A program made the translations under genes and the position numbers. Shown here piece by piece: positions 62,844 to 64,000 of a stretch of DNA of 64,000 nucleotides; the first letter of the stretch is position 1, and the number at the start of each line of letters is the position of its first letter. The DNA comes from Paracidovorax wautersii. GTDB taxonomy: Bacteria > Pseudomonadota > Gammaproteobacteria > Burkholderiales > Burkholderiaceae_C. Below the pieces are notes generated by a model. The model saw only the letters and a list, made by a program, of their open reading frames with translations, ran no database searches and was not told the origin of the DNA. The DNA is taken from NCBI RefSeq assembly GCF_900113035.1, contig NZ_FONX01000011.1, positions 110,922 through 174,921 on the forward strand, written 5' to 3'.

Positions 62844-64000
62844 TCAGAACGTTGCCCACTCGTCCTCGTGCTTCGCCGCCGCAGGCAGCGCAGCCGGCTT
62901 GGCCGCTGCAGCAGGCGCCACAGCCCGGGCCTTGGGCGCCGCCGCATGCGCCACGGGCTTGCGCGCCGGCGAGGGTGCGAAGGCCGGTGCCGTTGGCGCC
63001 GCAGCCGGTGCGGGTGCCTCGGCACGCAACCCCAGGCTGGCCGCCGCATCCACCTGGAACACGCTCACCAGCTGCACCAGCCGGTTGGCCTGCGCGCTCA
63101 GGCTGCCGGCCGCGGCGGCGGATTCCTCCACCAGCGCCGCGTTCTGCTGCGTCACCTGGTCGAGCTGGTTGACCGCATCGCCCACCTGGGAGATGCCTTG
63201 CTCCTGCTCCCGCGTGGCCGCGCCGATCTCCCCGATCAGGTCGGCCACGCGCCGGGCCTGTTCCACGATCTCGGACATGGTGCCGCCGGCCTGGTTGACC
63301 AGCTGCGCGCCGGTATCCACGCGCGAGACGCTTTCGCCGATCAGGTCCTTGATCTCCTTGGCGGCTTGCGCCGAGCGCTGCGCCAGGCTGCGCACTTCGC
63401 TCGCCACCACGGCGAAGCCCCGGCCCTGCTCGCCGGCACGGGCCGCTTCCACAGCGGCGTTCAGCGCCAGGATGTTGGTCTGGAAGGCGATGCCGTCGAT
63501 CACGCCGATGATGTCGGCGATCTTGCGCGAGCTGGCGGTGATCTCGTCCATGGTGCGCACCACGCTGCCCACCACCTCGCCGCCGCGTGCGGCGGTGGCG
63601 CTGGCGGACGAGGCCAGCTGCGCCGCGGTGCGCACGGTGTCGGCGTTCTGCTTGACGGTGGAGTTCATCTCCTCCATCGAGGCGGCGGTCTGCTGCAGGT
63701 TGGAGGCCTGCTCTTCCGTGCGCTGGCTCAGGTCGGCGTTGCCGGTGGAGATCTGCGAGGCGCCGGTGGCGATGGATTCGCTGGACAGGCGCACTTCGGA
63801 GACCATGCGCGAGAGGCTGGCGCGCATGGCGGCCATGGCCGCCATGACGCTGGAGGTATCGCCGGGGCGCACATCGACGGCCAGGGCCAGGTTGCCGCGG
63901 GCGACTTCCTGGGCGATGCGGGCGGCTTCGGCGGGCTCGCCGCCGAGCTGGCCCTTGATGCGCCGCGTGATGGCCCAGGCCAGCAGGCCGCCGATCAGGA
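62844..64000 (-). CDS. methyl-accepting chemotaxis protein, N-terminal part outside the window
   Basis: At least 385 residues of a Tsr/Tar-type chemoreceptor; the frame runs off the right edge, so the sensor domain is missing. The visible part starts in the second membrane helix ([11 protein letters not shown]), then a HAMP domain, a methylation region ([20 protein letters not shown]) and the hairpin tip [34 protein letters not shown] (hallmark portion: [16 protein letters not shown]). An Ala/Pro-rich linker of about 50 residues ends in EWATF, resembling the CheR/CheB docking pentapeptide NWETF. An internal ATG at 63872 is not the true start. Confidence 0.95.
   Translation of the reverse strand, partial: LIGGLLAWAITRRIKGQLGGEPAEAARIAQEVARGNLALAVDVRPGDTSSVMAAMAAMRASLSRMVSEVRLSSESIATGASQISTGNADLSQRTEEQASNLQQTAASMEEMNSTVKQNADTVRTAAQLASSASATAARGGEVVGSVVRTMDEITASSRKIADIIGVIDGIAFQTNILALNAAVEAARAGEQGRGFAVVASEVRSLAQRSAQAAKEIKDLIGESVSRVDTGAQLVNQAGGTMSEIVEQARRVADLIGEIGAATREQEQGISQVGDAVNQLDQVTQQNAALVEESAAAAGSLSAQANRLVQLVSVFQVDAAASLGLRAEAPAPAAAPTAPAFAPSPARKPVAHAAAPKARAVAPAAAAKPAALPAAAKHEDEWATF

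Noticed and set aside
63870..63872. Internal ATG as the start of the chemoreceptor
   Set aside because: The frame continues upstream through HAMP and membrane segments to the window edge, so the gene is truncated, not short.

Overview
The window is high-GC (roughly two thirds G+C), densely coded DNA from a beta-proteobacterium, most likely a member of the Comamonadaceae (Acidovorax-like). This rests on the small Trp-rich protein, orphan Bug-type binding protein, Omp32-type porin, zapA/zapB-like/6S RNA cluster and a short dispersed repeat (GCTAT-N7-ATAGC) that I associate with that family. No rRNA, tRNA, CRISPR array, prophage or transposase gene was seen. The sequence starts and ends inside genes.

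Layout. 1-8 kb is housekeeping: a YqhA-type membrane protein, acetyl-CoA synthetase (its 3' end amplified into a 127-bp hairpin-rich tandem repeat), a LapA-domain protein, a c551-type cytochrome, ilvD and bacterioferritin. 8-12 kb holds an MgtC-type protein, lgt, an MFS exporter and a GlxA-type AraC regulator. 12.5-18.4 kb is a malonate utilisation operon (GntR regulator, malonyl-CoA decarboxylase, Bug binding protein, enoyl-CoA hydratase-like protein, malonyl-CoA synthetase). 19.5-23.9 kb is a LysR-controlled catabolic unit (amidohydrolase, MFS symporter, GAF protein) with two matching palindromes in the divergent promoter region.

24-35.8 kb is a complete microaerobic respiration block: ccoI-ccoS, ccoNOQP, ccoG-ccoH plus a small Cys-containing membrane protein, the Fnr regulator, hemN and a TauE/SafE-type protein. 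Three TTGAT-N4-(A/G)TCAA boxes precede ccoI, ccoN and hemN, so the regulator and its likely targets sit together. 36-39.8 kb encodes two overlapping c-di-GMP genes (HD-GYP, then PAS-GGDEF-EAL). 39.8-40.8 kb carries 6S RNA, zapA and a zapB-like gene.

40.8-57.2 kb is a cobalamin uptake and late-assembly locus: cobalamin riboswitch, btuB, cobB, cobU, a 605-bp near-palindromic non-coding element, btuFCD, cobO, bluB, cbiB, cobC-type aminotransferase; then, after a porin and an SDR gene, cobQ and cobT. Corrin-ring genes and cobS are not in the window, so the locus reads as uptake or remodelling plus lower-ligand synthesis unless the rest lies elsewhere. 57.3-64 kb holds a DUF4174 protein, an anchored malate:quinone oxidoreductase, rpsT, murJ, a SirB1-family protein and the C-terminal part of a chemoreceptor.

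All assignments come from reading the sequence and family knowledge; no database search was run.
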